Shown here: piece after piece, positions 1-13,700 of the stretch
Position numbering within the stretch: the first letter of the stretch is position 1
Layout: every line of letters begins with the position of its first letter
Assembly: GCA_029721435.1 (NCBI GenBank)
Contig: CM056584.1
Coordinates: 11,075,895 to 11,139,894, forward strand
Reading direction: 5' to 3'
Origin: Gymnothorax reevesii
Lineage: Eukaryota > Chordata > Actinopteri > Anguilliformes > Muraenidae
DNA: 64,000 nt
Made by a program: the position numbers and the translations under genes
Notes under the pieces: generated by a model
What the model saw: only the letters and a program-made list of their open reading frames with translations
Database searches by the model: none
What the model was told of the DNA's origin: nothing

Positions 1-1470
1 TTCTTTTTTTTTTTTTTTTAGATTCTGCTGTAAGGGAAGGGCAAACCGCCTGCACACAGCATAACTGACTGAAAAGCTAAAAAGTATTTTGTTTTGAACG
101 GTATCTCTGCCACCCTTACAGTACAGACTGTTGTCCATTCAAATAGAGCCCCGCCCTCTTACCTGTTCTGATAGCTGTAGTAAGTGCCGTCCCTGGATAT
201 GGTACACAGCTGTTTCCCATAGCAACAGAGAGTTTGAGGGGAGAACTCGTACTGCGGAAACAGAAAAGGAAAAAAGGCAATTGAGAGTCATTAATATATC
301 ACTGTACGTACAGCTTAACTTCCACAAAACATTACTGTAATGTCACTTCAATACGGATGCAATGTTTTGACACTGATAAAAAAAAATTCCAATAACATTT
401 TTTTAACAATGAAAACTTTCAGCATCTACAGCCGTTAATAATAACCCAAAGTTCTCAAAATCAAGACAAACTGAGCAAGAGAAAATGGCGGCAGTAAAAA
501 CCACCCGACGCTCACACTGGCCTGATTTGAACATCCTCAACTTAAAATAAGATAATGAATCCAGGAAACGGAGAAAATGAACACCTGTGCTCTGAAGCGC
601 AGTGGAAAGTCGAGTGTCGCTACAGAACAGAAGAAGTGATGTTTCCCCGAGTCGGTATCTAACTGAACAAACACACTTCACCTGAGGTTCCATTACCTCC
701 AGACGAACCTGCACTAATCATTTTGCACTATATGCCCATTTCACCACTTTGAAAATATAAACGCTCTTGGTTTTTTTTTTTATTGTACGACATAGAAGAC
801 AGACATGCATCTGGCCACTTGAAAGGAAAAAGAAACGAGAACAAAAGTCAAATAAAGCCAAAATGTAACCAGAGGTTCAAGTGAACCTGAAACTCGACTG
901 GCCTGCCACCTGACCACACCAGTTTAGGAGAGGGATACAAGGCTGAAATAAAATAGCAAAGTAGTCGATGTCTCAAAGATGTCGTTTGCTCAGTTTCATC
1001 ACACTTGTTCAAATTTGATACTTGTGGCGCCTAGGAAGTTAAAGGTCGTTCAAATGGGTGTCTAAAAGTGAAATAATGTCATAACTCACAAAACATTTTT
1101 CTGAAAACAGGAGAACCCAACATTTATACAAGATATGCTGCATACTACTGACATACCAACTCCAGCTCTTCATCAACATGAGAGTGGTAACGTTGATCAA
1201 GAAAAAATAAGTTGATAAATGGATGACGTCAGTGTTTTATAAACAATATCACCCTGTTACGCCCACTTTTGGAGGTCCAGGGCTGTAATTGTTGGAGATG
1301 CTGGGCTCCTAATTTGATAAGGAGTTTGCGCATCACATTTTGTCAAACTTAATCAATATTCACGGGTCAAATCGCATACAGACGACAGGCGAGGAATAAC
1401 AGAAGCCAGAGGATGGAATGAACACTACTTTAACGCAGCTGACAAACGATCCGTTGAGTTAAAAACTCAC
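1..1470. other. crebbp intron 18 (partial)
   Basis: This is non-coding, A/T-rich sequence downstream of the bromodomain exon on the gene strand. It begins with a T-run at the window edge. I see no exon, RNA gene or recognisable mobile element. Short open frames at 131-340 and 403-714 resemble nothing. Confidence 0.6.
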
Positions 1471-1710
1471 CTTCCTGCCACAGCAGTAGCCGAGGCCCTG
1501 CATGACGGGGTCGATCTCCTGCTCAAACACCTCCGCCAGCTTGGAGCAGTACTTGTAGACGCGCGAGGTCTTGCGGTTGTAGAGCCAGGCGTTGTTGAAC
1601 ATGAGCCAGATGTCGTCCACATACTGCCAGGGCTCCTGGTACTGCCCGGTGTCCAGCTTGCGCTTGATGGTGGACAGGTCCATGGGACTCTTCACTATGT
1701 CAAAATAGTC
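1471..1710 (-). CDS. crebbp: crebbp exon 18: bromodomain core
   Basis: The exon has 240 nt and 80 codons, phase 0 at both ends, with acceptor TTCCAG and donor GTGAGT. It encodes [20 protein letters not shown], then [20 protein letters not shown] and [16 protein letters not shown]. The Tyr in DYFDIV and the Asn in LYNRKTSRV are the conserved acetyl-lysine contacts of the bromodomain. It is nearly identical to human. CSKLAEVF matches CREBBP, while EP300 has CSKLSEVF. Later exons (PHD, acetyltransferase and beyond) should lie off the left edge. Confidence 0.98.
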
Positions 1711-4700
1711 CTGGAAAACACAGGTTAACTCACTGAGTCAGTGAATCAGATCGACTACTCAAGTAAGTTGGAGGCTAAGTTACAAATACTTTGAACCGTG
1801 ACGCAGGAACAAAGTTGATGGACAAATGTATGAGCTATAAATTAAATGAGCAAGACAAGGTCAACAGCAAGGTCAATTCTCCAGTTTGTGAGTGAATGAA
1901 CTGTCGGCGAGGCAGAGACAGAGCTGGGCGATAAATAAATCGCAACGATTTTAAGCGCAATAAAAGTTAACTGCCGCAATGAGGCAGACAGACGAGCTTG
2001 CATTCTATCTTTTCTATGACGCATACCTGATGCAGCGATGAACTAACGACTGCCCAAAATCAGAAGCAATGGGAAATGCTTCTGGAAAACAACTTCACTG
2101 ACTCCAGAATTTATCAGTGATGTGCTGAACAGAGCAACGTTAAAGTCTACAGAATCATCACATTCACCCCGCTCCATTTACTTTGCTCAATTTCCAATCA
2201 GTTGATTTGCTCAATTTACCATTTAAGTTGGCAAACAGTCTACTTTATTTCGATAACATTTCTGTTTGTCACATTTTGGAATTGAAATGACAATGAAACA
2301 TGGCAGATTTGCATGAATGCACTCGTTCGATCATTTCTATTTCCACACCTGGCCACTTTGTGCGAATGCGATAATTTGTAACACATTCTTCGATATGCGT
2401 AAACAAAATAAATTCCACCTTCACTGCGGGCCATTTCAACGCTCAAAAGTAACTAGAATCAAGAGCTGCGAATTCCTTCATTTTTAATTAGTATTTTCAA
2501 TTATCAAATCAAAAAAATAAGACAAATCTGCAGAACAGATTTGCCTGAACTAGTTTGCCAGGTTTTTGGTGCATGAGATCATTTTGTACAATGCAAAAAT
2601 TATTTCTCTCTCCCATTCACGTTTGATATGCTTCACAAAAGGTATTCCACATCGTGTTTTAGATTCTTAACCCCTCTGAGCAGATGCAGAAGCCAGCAGA
2701 CATGGAGCTGCAAATTTATGCACGCAGTTACACTATTCTGTCACTAGATGGCCCAGATCAGTTATTGAATATTCACAAGCAGAGGTAGAACACTGTTCAG
2801 AATCAGGAGGAGTTCACTCCCATCCCTGTTCTGAAGGTCTTGCATAAATGAAACCCATTCAGCTAACCCTAATTTGCAAACTGCTTAATATACTTGCCCA
2901 TAGTATCTATCCAGCAGTTCAAAAAAATAATCTCTTGTGACTTAAAAAAAATCGTTGTTCTCCATCACAACCACTTCAGCTACAGTGTGCCAATGGTATC
3001 CCAATGAGTAGTTAAGAAAAATCAGTTTTTTGAAGCCAAAATTCAACATGGTATTGATACTGTGTCATTCTACTGTGTCAATCTTTGTAATTACAAATCA
3101 AAAATACTTAGTAGCCTTCCGTGGATTCCGTGGATTCCTCCATCGAGGAACTCAGTGCTCACTTAAATCCACCGAAGTACTCATATTGATAGCCTATCAC
3201 TCAATGATTTACTAAGGCTCATCGGCGTAACTCCACACATAGTTTAAGCCCACATGAGACTTCCCAGTAAGGATGTATTGACTGACATGTGTCTTATCTA
3301 ATTCCAGAGAGAATAAACTTTCCACAGTAAATGAAAGACATTGATTGGACAATCAGAAATGCATAAAAGTCTTTGCGTAACAGCAAGGTAGGTGGTATTC
3401 TCTTGCCGTCACGCGCAGTGGTGCAGTTGAAAATGACACGATTTCATGAAAAAATACTTCCAAAACCTGCACGAATTGTTCATTTACCTTTACGGGATTT
3501 AAATAAGGTACAGACAAGGTCAATGGGAATTATCTCGAATGAGCCAGGACTGGAGGGTTCTATCGACTGGATATATCTGTCTCTGGAGGAGAGATTCAAT
3601 ACTGCTACTGTAGTAGCATTTTGCTCAATGTGGCTTTTTGTTTTGGGATTTATACCATATTCAACGACATCGAATGCCAAGGTTTTGGCTTGTTTAATGC
3701 CAACAGCTCAAGCACTTCGGTAGACCCCCTGGTACGTTCATTGCACCATTCTGTTCAATCTAGGGTAGAATATTGCCTGATTTTTTCCTAATTGTGGAGT
3801 GTTTGTCATGTTATAATAAACTCTATTTATCAAAAAAAAATTTATCAAAAATAAATTTGTTCAAATACGTAAAAATGAGAGTTGGAATGCAAAGAACATG
3901 TTTTTTTCTCTAATGATACAGATTATTGGCATTCTTTCAAAGCAACACGGTAGCCTGGCTCGGACTGTCTGCTTCTCATTATAACTTCTAAATCATTATA
4001 GGCTACATGCTAGTTTTGATTAGTCAGTAGGCTAAATAAATGGCTTGATTGTTAGTCAGGCAAAGTACACGGGAAAAGATTTAAGATGGGTAAATAATGC
4101 CAAGGCGAAGGAAGCTGTCCGACCTTGCTGGTAATTAGCTTCAAAACACAATTCAATTCCTGGCAGTATTTCAAATGGCCTCTGATATTTTGTTCAACAC
4201 CGGATCACGTATTAGTCATAGAGAAGACATAAAGCAAGCTCGTCTGTCTGCCCGATGGCTGCAGTTAATTTTATTGCGTTTTAAATTATCGCGATAAATT
4301 TATCCCCATTTAGCCCTAGGCAGCGAAATATCTGATGAGTTTATCAGTGGAGGAACAGATTGAATGAGTTTGCGAATGAATCATTGAATCCACAAGCTGC
4401 TGACTGCATGATGGGGAGTGACTGGGAGAGATGGAAAGTTGATCAATAAATCGCAAAATGAGTTGGTGAGTGAGAGTTGCAGACTGGGTGAGCTGGCAAA
4501 TCGATCATTCAGTGTTGTACAGCAGTATAGAGACTGTATAGAATTGTAATCTGTTAGCCCAATGCCCAAAAGCAGTGAGGGGGACACTGCTCTGTCCTGA
4601 CTTCAGCCCTCTAACAGAACCTCAAACTCAGAGCTTGGCATTGAGCACTCACCGGGATACCCAGTAGCATTGGATCCACAGGCTGGCGGAAGGGCAGTGA

Positions 4701-7700
4701 CTCTGGGTCCTGGCGATAAAGTGCCTCCAGCGTGGGCATCAGGGCCTGCCGCAGCTCCTCAGGCTTAAAGACTGCAGGGGACCAGCAGGGATCAATGAAT
4801 TAACACAAAGGGGGATGAAATCTTGGATTTAGAGACAGTTTGAGTACAAACACAGTAGATGCCACATAGCTTGCCTCTTTCAATTTCCAGTTCAAGGTTC
4901 ATGGGGTGTATAGACCCCTCAATGGATATAGTACTCAGTATGAGCAACTGATGAGCTTACTAAAGTCACACAAGCGTGAAACATTCCAAGTCATTTGCCA
5001 TAAGGCTAAGGAAGCCATCATAGCACCCAAGAGTACGTAGTTGGCTAAAGCCGATTAAATAAAAAAACACATTACCATGATATCAACCGAAAAAGACACC
5101 AAAAGACAGATGTAGACAAACTGACTGAGTCAAATTTGACATTGTCTTTATCTTGCCAGCTAGCCGAGCCAGCTTGGCAGGCAGCTTTCTTAGCAAGCTT
5201 TGTAGCCATAAAGATAGATGATATACTAGCAGATTGTAACATACACATGGGAAAAATTATGTGCATGCATAAAAAAATAGGACCAAGGGTCCTGTAGCTT
5301 ACCGGCGAGCAATCTTTTCGTGATGATACAAGATATGAAAATTTCATGAGAATGTTGACCTTCGAATCATTGAAGGTCAATGTCAAGGTCACTAAATAAA
5401 AGTTCACATACATCTATAAGACCTGCTGTAATACAATCCTCTGAAGCAGTTTTGGTGATTCAAGTCATTGAAAATTCCATTTGTCAATGGTGAACTTTAA
5501 AGGTCACAGAGGGTCAAGTTGAGGTCAGCAAATGGGCTTCATGTATGACTTTCTAAACGTCTCTGAACAAACCTTGGCTCAATTTGTGACCATTTTGGTG
5601 ATGAGTCATTGCAGTTTCACCGTCAAGTTTGACCCTCAAAGGTCACAGAGTCAAGTTGAATGTCACCAGATGAAAGTTCATATGTGACTTCCTAGATGTC
5701 ACTTATACAAACCTAGACTGCAAACGTGACCGTTTTCGCAATACAAATCATTGTCATTGTATTCTGTCAAGTTTGACCTTCAAATGTCACCAACAGTCAA
5801 GTTGAACGACACCAAATGAAGGTTTGTGTGACTTCCTTCAGGTCCTTGATAGAAACTCCATCTGTGACCTTTTTAGTGATATAAGTCATTGAATTTTCGC
5901 TCAGTCAAATTTGACCTTCAAGGGTCACCAAATGGAAGTTCATATAGGACTTCCTATATGTCTCCAATATTGTAACAATCTAACAATTTTGCTGATAAAA
6001 GTCACAGAAATTTCACTGTCAAGTTTTGCTATTGAAGATTATTGAAGGTCAAGTTCAAGGTCAGCAAATGAAACTTCATTCATGACTTCCTATATGGCCA
6101 CAATACAAACCTAAGCTCTATCTGTTATAGTTTTTGTAATGCAAGTAAGTGAAATTTTACCATGCAAAGTTTGACCTTTGAAGGTCACCGAAGGTCAAAT
6201 TCATGGCCACTATATTTTCAATATAGTTCAGTCTTCAATATTTTCCAGCAGAGATGCCTTTGAAAATTTTCGTTTGACCTCAAGTTTCACCTTTCAAGGT
6301 CATCTGAGGTCAACTTTAACACATCCAAAGTACAGACCATGTGTGACTTCCTATATGTTGCTAATACAAACTACAAAAATCTGCAACCGTTCACATTCTA
6401 CAGGTGATTTTGCCCATTTTCCATCAGACTCAATGTTGAAGTGCAGCACTCCCACTAGACCTACTTCTGTCTATTCAATCAAAATGGCACTCGCACTGTA
6501 TATAAAGTGCATCAAGGTGAGTTGACTGCCAAATTTTGAAAAAACGATTGACAGTTGTTGAGAAATAAGTCCTGCCTTTTAACACTGTTAATATTTTCCT
6601 TGACCTCAAGTTTGAACTTGCAAAGTCATCTGAGGCCCATTTCAACAAAGCCAAAATATAAATCATGTATGCCTCCCAATATTCGATACTACAACCTTAA
6701 TCTCTATCTGCAAGCATTTGGCCTCCACGAGCCATTTTGCATATTCAAAAAGTACGGCGCCCCCACTAGACCCACATCTGATGATTCAATCAAAATGCTG
6801 CTCGCACTGAACACTGATGGTACCAAGGTAAGTCGATTGCCTGATTTAGAAAAAAATTTATCAAACAGTTTTTGAGAAATAATCTTTTTTTTTTTTTCCT
6901 CAGTCCTATTTTAAACATTGGGGCAATAGAACATAGGGCCCATAGAATGGACAAAAATGACTCAATCAAAAAAAAAATAAAAAAATTAATGTCTGGAGAT
7001 ACGGTCGAATAGTTTGTTACGGAAAATTTACATGAAAATTCATCAGGCCAAAAAAAAAAAAAAACAAAAAAATGTTCCGCACAATGGATGCGACACCACG
7101 ACAATAGCTTATCGACCAGAAAGCTGAAAATCAAGCACTGGCGTTATATGCAAGTAATCAACACGTCATAAGCCCTTGATCCAGAAGTAGACTGATGCGA
7201 GCCACACATTGGCCACCGCAGAAATAGCCAAAGGAAAGGCCATTTCAACAGGGCTCCCTCTTACTCTTCTTGCGCGGCGGCGAAGGCGAGGTGGACGCAG
7301 CGGTGCCGTTTGCTCCAGCATCCCCCTCCTCTTTGGGCTCCACCTTAACTTCCGGCTTCTTGTCCTCCACCTCCATTGGCTCCTGTTTTGGCTCCGCACC
7401 ATCAGGCTCCTCCTTTTTGGCAGCCGACGGCCTCGTCTCCTCCTCCTGCAGTGGGAGAAAAACTGTGCTTCTGAAAACCCATCTCACTCAAACCAACAGC
7501 ACCTCCAAACCAACACCACCTCCAAACCAACAGCACTTCCCCAATCAATTTTGAGGTGAGAAACTCTTAGATCAGAGATCAGGGTTGTATTCACAAAGCA
7601 TCTTATGGCACCACTGAGTTTACCTAAATTGCACTTAAAGTTATGAGTAGGGAGTTTATTCATTAAACCCATTTCCTGAGCTGGTGAGATGAAGGTTTAC

Positions 7701-10700
7701 AAAGGGAAAGGCAGAAATTTTAACCGAAGAGTACAGTTGGGAGGTTGACCTCCTGGCTGAGGACAACCCAGTTCTGAAGAGGTTTCTGCAGCAATGCACA
7801 CGTGGCATGAACTGAATTTGGCATCAACAGCACCCACCCATGGACTCCGTCAGTCTAGATGTCAACAGTTCAGGCCGATGGAGGTGGAGTCATGGTGTGG
7901 GGAATGTTCTCTTGCTCGCACTGGGTCCCTCAAGACCAATAAATCAGTGTTTCACTGCCACAGCCTACTTGAGTACTGCTGCAGACCATGGGCTAGCCTT
8001 CAATGACACAATACAACCATCTTCTCTAATGGTTACCTCAAGAATGATTTGTGCTGTGTCGCTAAGCTGAAAACTGCCATAAAAAGCCATTGTTACAACC
8101 CTTTTTGACTTCTGAGTAATCCATTAGCCGTAACTACTTGCAAACTTCTGAAAAGTAATGACAGGGTTTCCGCCACATGCAATTGATCGTTGCGCTCCGC
8201 CACTGCAAACTAAAAGCCGCCACGCCTATGTAAAATGACTTTACATAAACTCATAAAAGTGTCGCCAGTTCTCCTTGTTGAGTTAAAATGAGCGCCAATA
8301 ATTCTTGACCTGTTGCCAATCATTTTGCTTGAACACTGTCCAATGAATAAAAATTAGCCATCGGCAGTAAAACGCGCTGCTTTAATATTCTGTTGACCTT
8401 GCAAAACGATAAACTACGATGCTAACTTCTTTGTTTGCTGTGAGCACATCCTGCTCTACCTAACTGTATCTTCATGATTATTTAATTCCAATTCCGGAGT
8501 CATAATCGGTTTTCAAATTACATGTGAAATCCACCTTCATGCATGTGAAACTGATAAACCTCTGTGCACATAGACTTCAATTATTACATCGCCTACGTGC
8601 TGATTAATAAAAACTGGCCACACCTGATAATGCTGAGTTTTGACCCGACGCTGAAGCCCTCCGCCACTGTTTCAAAAAATCCTGGAGGAAACCTTGAATG
8701 AGCAAAGATGCATCACCACACCGGACAACAGCCCAGATCAGGCAGGCGAGAGCCACCTTTAATGATTAAGATGCTTTGGGAATACAACTCCTGGTCAGGT
8801 GAGATTAGTCATAAGATGAAATATGCTCCAAAGTGAAACCATACTGCAATTTAGACATTTCTCACGCAGCAACTTGCAGCAGCATAGTCTCCGAAACAAC
8901 ACGCCCGAGTCAAATGCGCACAACAAAATTAAAACTGAACAAAATTACTCCTCAAGACAGCACTTAGGAAGCAGAGAGCTCCCAGGGAACACCGTAATAT
9001 CCAGCTGTGAGCATTAGCAGCAGTAGTGGAGTCCAGGCTCCATGCGTTTTTATTAATCCGTCAATTAATCACATGCTGCTCTGTGGACCGAGGGCAATGA
9101 TGCTGCTGGTTTATCAGAGACATCTATTAGCACTTGCTAGCGGAACACACAGATTGCGGGCCTCTCCAGGACTGACGCGGAGAGGGTTTGCACCTCAGTT
9201 TTGGGTTCCGTCTTGCCGGACTGGAAGTCCAGCTCTGGGTCGGTTTTGGGCTCGGGGGCCGGGAGGTCGGGCAGGGCCTGCTGGGAATGCGCCTCGGCCA
9301 CGGATGCGGGTGTCGGCACGCGGGCGTCAATGCTGGCCGCAGCCTGGGAGAGCTGGGGAGGGAACAGATGGGTATTCAGGCCAAGCCGATGAAAAGAGCG
9401 TTACTCGTGCCGTAGACGAAAGGAAGATTATTATTTGAGGAGCTCATGAAATACCTCACACAATTTCCCCAACCCCCCACCCCCTATCTTTGTACAGAAA
9501 CCACGATGCTGAGCTCGGCAGCAGCGGGGACTTCTCGAGCGCTACAGGGCTAACAGTCAATACAGCTGGAGCACTGGAACAGATACAGACACACAGTCGT
9601 CAGGAGGGTCTGAATGAAGGGAGATGAGAGCAGAGCACGACTTCTGAGAACAAAACACATACCATGCCCTGGCCATCAGGTACTGTGGAGGGGGGAAAAC
9701 AATGAGTTCTTCAAGGCATCAACTGCTAGCGACATGCTATAGCTACTGACATGGTCTGAATCTGGGCAGCCCAACCTTGTAACTCGCTATCCCAGCCATC
9801 CTGCAGGTCTTCCTTTCAACCTCATTAACCCCGAACAGATTCTACTTATGAATATCTCAACAGAATCTCAAGCTGCAGAATGAGATGAGCTGTATTTCGA
9901 TCCAAGTGAAAACCGTTGAGTGCCGCTAGCTAAAGCATGCCGCGAAGAGCTAGCCGGATTGAACTGACACTCCTCAGGTGAGCTAAGGAAGTCGACCGTG
10001 GACTCGAGAGAAGGGGCGGGGGGGGGGGGGGGGGGGGAGTAGGAGAGGAGTCTCACCGGCGTGGAGGGGGCAGGCGGCTGCACCGAGGTGGGCTGCGTCA
10101 GCTGGAGGGCGGGGTCCGTGAGAGGCTGCTGGGGGGTGTGTGGGCGGGACGGGGTGCGGCCAGGCGGGGTGGCCATGGCCTGGGCGGAGCCAGGTGTGGA
10201 GCAAGGTGGGGCAGAGGGTGGGGCCTGTGGAGGGGCGGGGAGCTGGTGCTGGTGCTGCTGCAGGTTAGGCGGAGGGGCGGCGGTGGAGGCGGGATGTGGG
10301 GGCGGCGGTGTGGAGCGGAGGGGGGGTTGGGCGGCCGGACCGCAGGGGAGCTGGGGCCCCATGGAGCCCAGGGCACCGAGGGGGAAGCTAGTGTTCTGCT
10401 GCTGCTGCTGCTACAGGAGAGAGCACACACACACACCCACAAGGCACGACGTCAGACCCGGAGAAACACCCCATAAGCGCGCACACACTCGCGCCACACA
10501 TTACACGCATGCGCACACAGGGTATGCCATCAGAGAAACACCACGAACACACAAGAAATGCACACGCCTTACAGCCCAGTGGGCAGGAGATCTCACTACT
10601 CCCAATCTCCATCACTGAAACACACTTTGCACATTAAAGGTCCCCGATGATGCCACCAGGTGTACAGCTCATTAGCCATTATGAGCCAGTTTATAATCTT

Positions 10701-13700
10701 CCCTTGCTGACATCACAAGGGGGAAGTGACCACCGAAATCATGAAATCTGATTGACTGCTTGGCTGAAGTTGATCAGTTCCTCTTGCCTCTGGTTGGGTA
10801 CTTCCCCATGTGATGTCAAGAGGGGAAAGATTTCGAAATGGCTCGTAATAACGAGTTGGCCTTGCATCTGGCGACATAATAGGGAACTTTCACATTTGGG
10901 ACAAAGATTTTTTTTTTTATTGATTTTGCTCGGTACTCCACAACTTTAAATTAATAATCCAACGATCGTGGTTAATGTTCACATGCTCAGCTCAGTGGCA
11001 TTTCCATATGCCTCGATTTCCCCCCGGTGATATTAGAGAGCCGTTTCTCTCCATGCAAATCTGCGGAGCGCATCCACATCATTAAAAAATGTGTTCGATG
11101 TACAGGGCTTAAATTGATTCGACCACCTGTCATCAAAATGGTCAAAAACAATTTAGGAATTTGTCAAACTTGTTTCAAATTAAAAATTATTTTGTTATTT
11201 CTTTGGCAAATAAACGGAAACAATTAAATAGTCCTTATTCACACAAAAACCAAAAAATCTACAAACCCAATTCCGAAATAGTTGGGATGAAGTGTAAATT
11301 GTGAATAAAATCAAAATTCAATGACTTTCAGATCACACGAGCCAGTATGTTATTTACAATAGAACATAAGATAACATTTCAAATGTTGAAACTGAGACAC
11401 TTTCCATTTTTATCCATAAAATGAGCTTATTTCAAATTTTCTGGCTGCAACAGGTCTCAGAAAAATTGGGACACAGGCAAAAAAGGGCTGAAAAAGCAAT
11501 TATCGGCTGAAAGGACATGTAGAAAGTAATTAAGTTAACTGGCATCAGGTGTGTAACATGATTGGCTATAAAAGGGATGTCTTAGAGAGGCTGAGTCTCT
11601 CAGAAGTAAAGATGGCCAGAGGCTCTCCAACCTGTGAAAGCTTGCATAAAAAAAATTGTGGAATACTTTAAAAACAATGTTCCTCAACGTCAAATTGCAA
11701 AGGCTTTGAAGGTCTCATCATCGACAGTGCATAACATCATCAAAAGATTCAGAGAAACTGGAAAAATGCAAAAGAGACAAGGCCGAAGACCTTTACTGGA
11801 TGACCGTGATCTTCGGGCCCTCAGATGCCACTGCATCACTCACCGGCATGATTCTGTCATTGACATGACGAAATGGGCCCAGGAATACTTCAAGAAACCA
11901 CTGTCTGTAAACACAGTCCGATGTGCCATCCACAGATGCCACCTAAAACTCTATCATGCAAAAAGGAAGCCATTGTTGACCATGACCAGACGCCTCCACT
12001 CTGTGTTAAAAAGAGGGGATGCTACACCATGGTAAACAGGCCCCTGTCCCAACTGACCTGTACCTGTAGCAGCCATTGAATATGAAATGAGCTCATTTTG
12101 TAGATAAAATTGTTAAATTTCTGTTTCAACATTTGCTTTGTTATCTCTGTTCTACTGTGAATAAAATACTCATATTAAAATCTATATAAATATTTTTATG
12201 GCCTCCTTTGGCCTTGACAACAGCTTGAATTCTTGAATTCAAACGCAAACTAATGTTTATGTTCAGGAATGCAAGTAAATAACGGTTATTTGGCATCTTT
12301 ATCAAAAAATAATGTGTCTAGCGATTTTTCTTCCGCTTTTTTGTAAAACAGTAAATTTGAAAATTCATGGACAGCAATAATTTTAGTTGAGCATTAAAAA
12401 TATAATTTCAGTTAAAGAGCTTGCGCATACTGGTGGATTAACCATTACAGAAACATTAAAAATGATTTTGGTAATTATGAACACAGTGAATTTAGGGCAG
12501 CTGTGACAAACCTTACATTGGGTGGTGGTCTAGTAAATTTGTTCAGCACTGTGTGTGTTCATGTGTGTGTCAGGCAATCGGCCTTTTCCCTCCCTCCCCT
12601 CCTCACCTGAGTGACAGCAGCCTGGGCGGGGGGCTGGCCCAACACCATGTTTACATTCACCCCTCCGCTGGCTGGAGGGAACTGGTTTTGGGCCATGAAC
12701 TGGGTCTGGCTAGCCGTCTGCCCCACCATGCCGCCCGCGTGGTTACCCATCATTCCCTGGGCTTGCGGCATTCGCGAAGGGGACATCCCCATCTGAACGC
12801 GCAAAACGGCGGACAAGAGACTAGTTAGGAGAAGAATGACATCCACAGGTGACGTGTTCCAAATCTTCACAGCGAGGCCAAAACTGTATCCACTCATTGC
12901 TTTGACGCCGAGAGCGCTGAATGCAGCTATTGTTGCTCAAAAGCTGTTTGATTTTGAGCTCCTTTAAACAAGCCACCACATGACAGGTTTTCAACAGCAC
13001 AGGATAATTAAATTTATACTTTTTTAAAAATTTATTTCAGCACTCCAAGGGCCAATGATAAAGCACCACAAAAGCAGAAATTAAACGGTAAACACATGAC
13101 CGTCTGACCGACAGACTTAAAAAACTGAGGCCATGACACTGGCATCAGACCACACAAACAGGTCTAAATTTCAGCCCCATTTTTAAAGGAAAACTGCAAG
13201 CGAAGCAGGAAATGGCAGTGGTGGAGTGGGGTGGGGCCTACAAAATTTATTCCTGTTCCTCATCCCCCAACCTTGAGAGCCGGATCATGAGCGGCTGTTA
13301 GAAAGTGCCAGAAAGATGTGGTGGAGACGGGGGTCAAGAAATGGAAGGGTTCATTTCTCCTGAGATTCGGGGGGGTTATTACCGCAGGGACAGAGCCCAT
13401 GTTCATCTGCACGGGGTGGTTCATGGGGGACGCAGCGCGGGAGCCCATGGGAGCCTGGGACTGCATCTGTGCATTCTGCATCGCCATGGAGCCGAACTGG
13501 TTCATCCCTGCAAGGGGGGGGGGGGGGGGAAAGACAGGCGCGCAATTAGCATCCGGCTAGGGAAGCTCCAGACGCACTAATTGAATTACGCAATTGCGAT
13601 GAGTCAGCAGAGACCGGCGACCGCCAAACGAGCATCGGCATCCGTCTGACTGCGAGACGGAGACCAGATGAAGAAAGATTCCCTTACGCAACCGGACCGG

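Larger units (their letters stand above)
1711..4652. other. crebbp intron 17
   Basis: This 2.9-kb intron contains two copies of an hAT-like dispersed repeat in opposite orientation (1886-2106 and 4205-4330). It also holds one copy of a repeat shared with 44.4 kb (2668-2800). A 116-codon plus-strand frame at 3373-3723 looks accidental. The rest is unremarkable A/T-rich sequence. Confidence 0.7.
4772..7264. other. crebbp intron 16
   Basis: This 2.5-kb intron is filled mostly by a degenerate tandem repeat rich in AGGTCA/TGACCT (5330-6320). It continues into a two-copy repeat with a spacing of about 318 bp (6440-6880). The stretch 6885-7200 is A/T-rich with A- and T-runs. I see no gene in it. 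Confidence 0.7.
10411..12606. other. crebbp intron 13
   Basis: This 2.2-kb intron contains a CA-rich patch (10420-10560), a foldback element (10682-10845) and a 5'-complete, 3'-truncated Tc1-like element (11261-12170). The stretch 12175-12600 is A/T-rich without recognised features. Confidence 0.7.

Noticed and set aside
3373..3723. A 116-codon plus-strand frame with a membrane-like segment
   Set aside because: No recognisable family, overlapping open frame on the other strand, and embedded in a repeat-bearing intron.
5330..6880. A CRISPR-like or other spaced-repeat array
   Set aside because: Units are about 140 bp, diverged and lack short identical repeats with unique spacers. The context is a vertebrate intron.
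9007..9438. Plus-strand frames of up to 143 codons opposite exon 15
   Set aside because: They are antisense shadows of the GC-rich crebbp exon.
10061..10618. A 185-codon plus-strand Gly/Trp/Arg-rich frame
   Set aside because: Antisense shadow of the Pro-rich exon 14 and the adjoining CA-rich intron.
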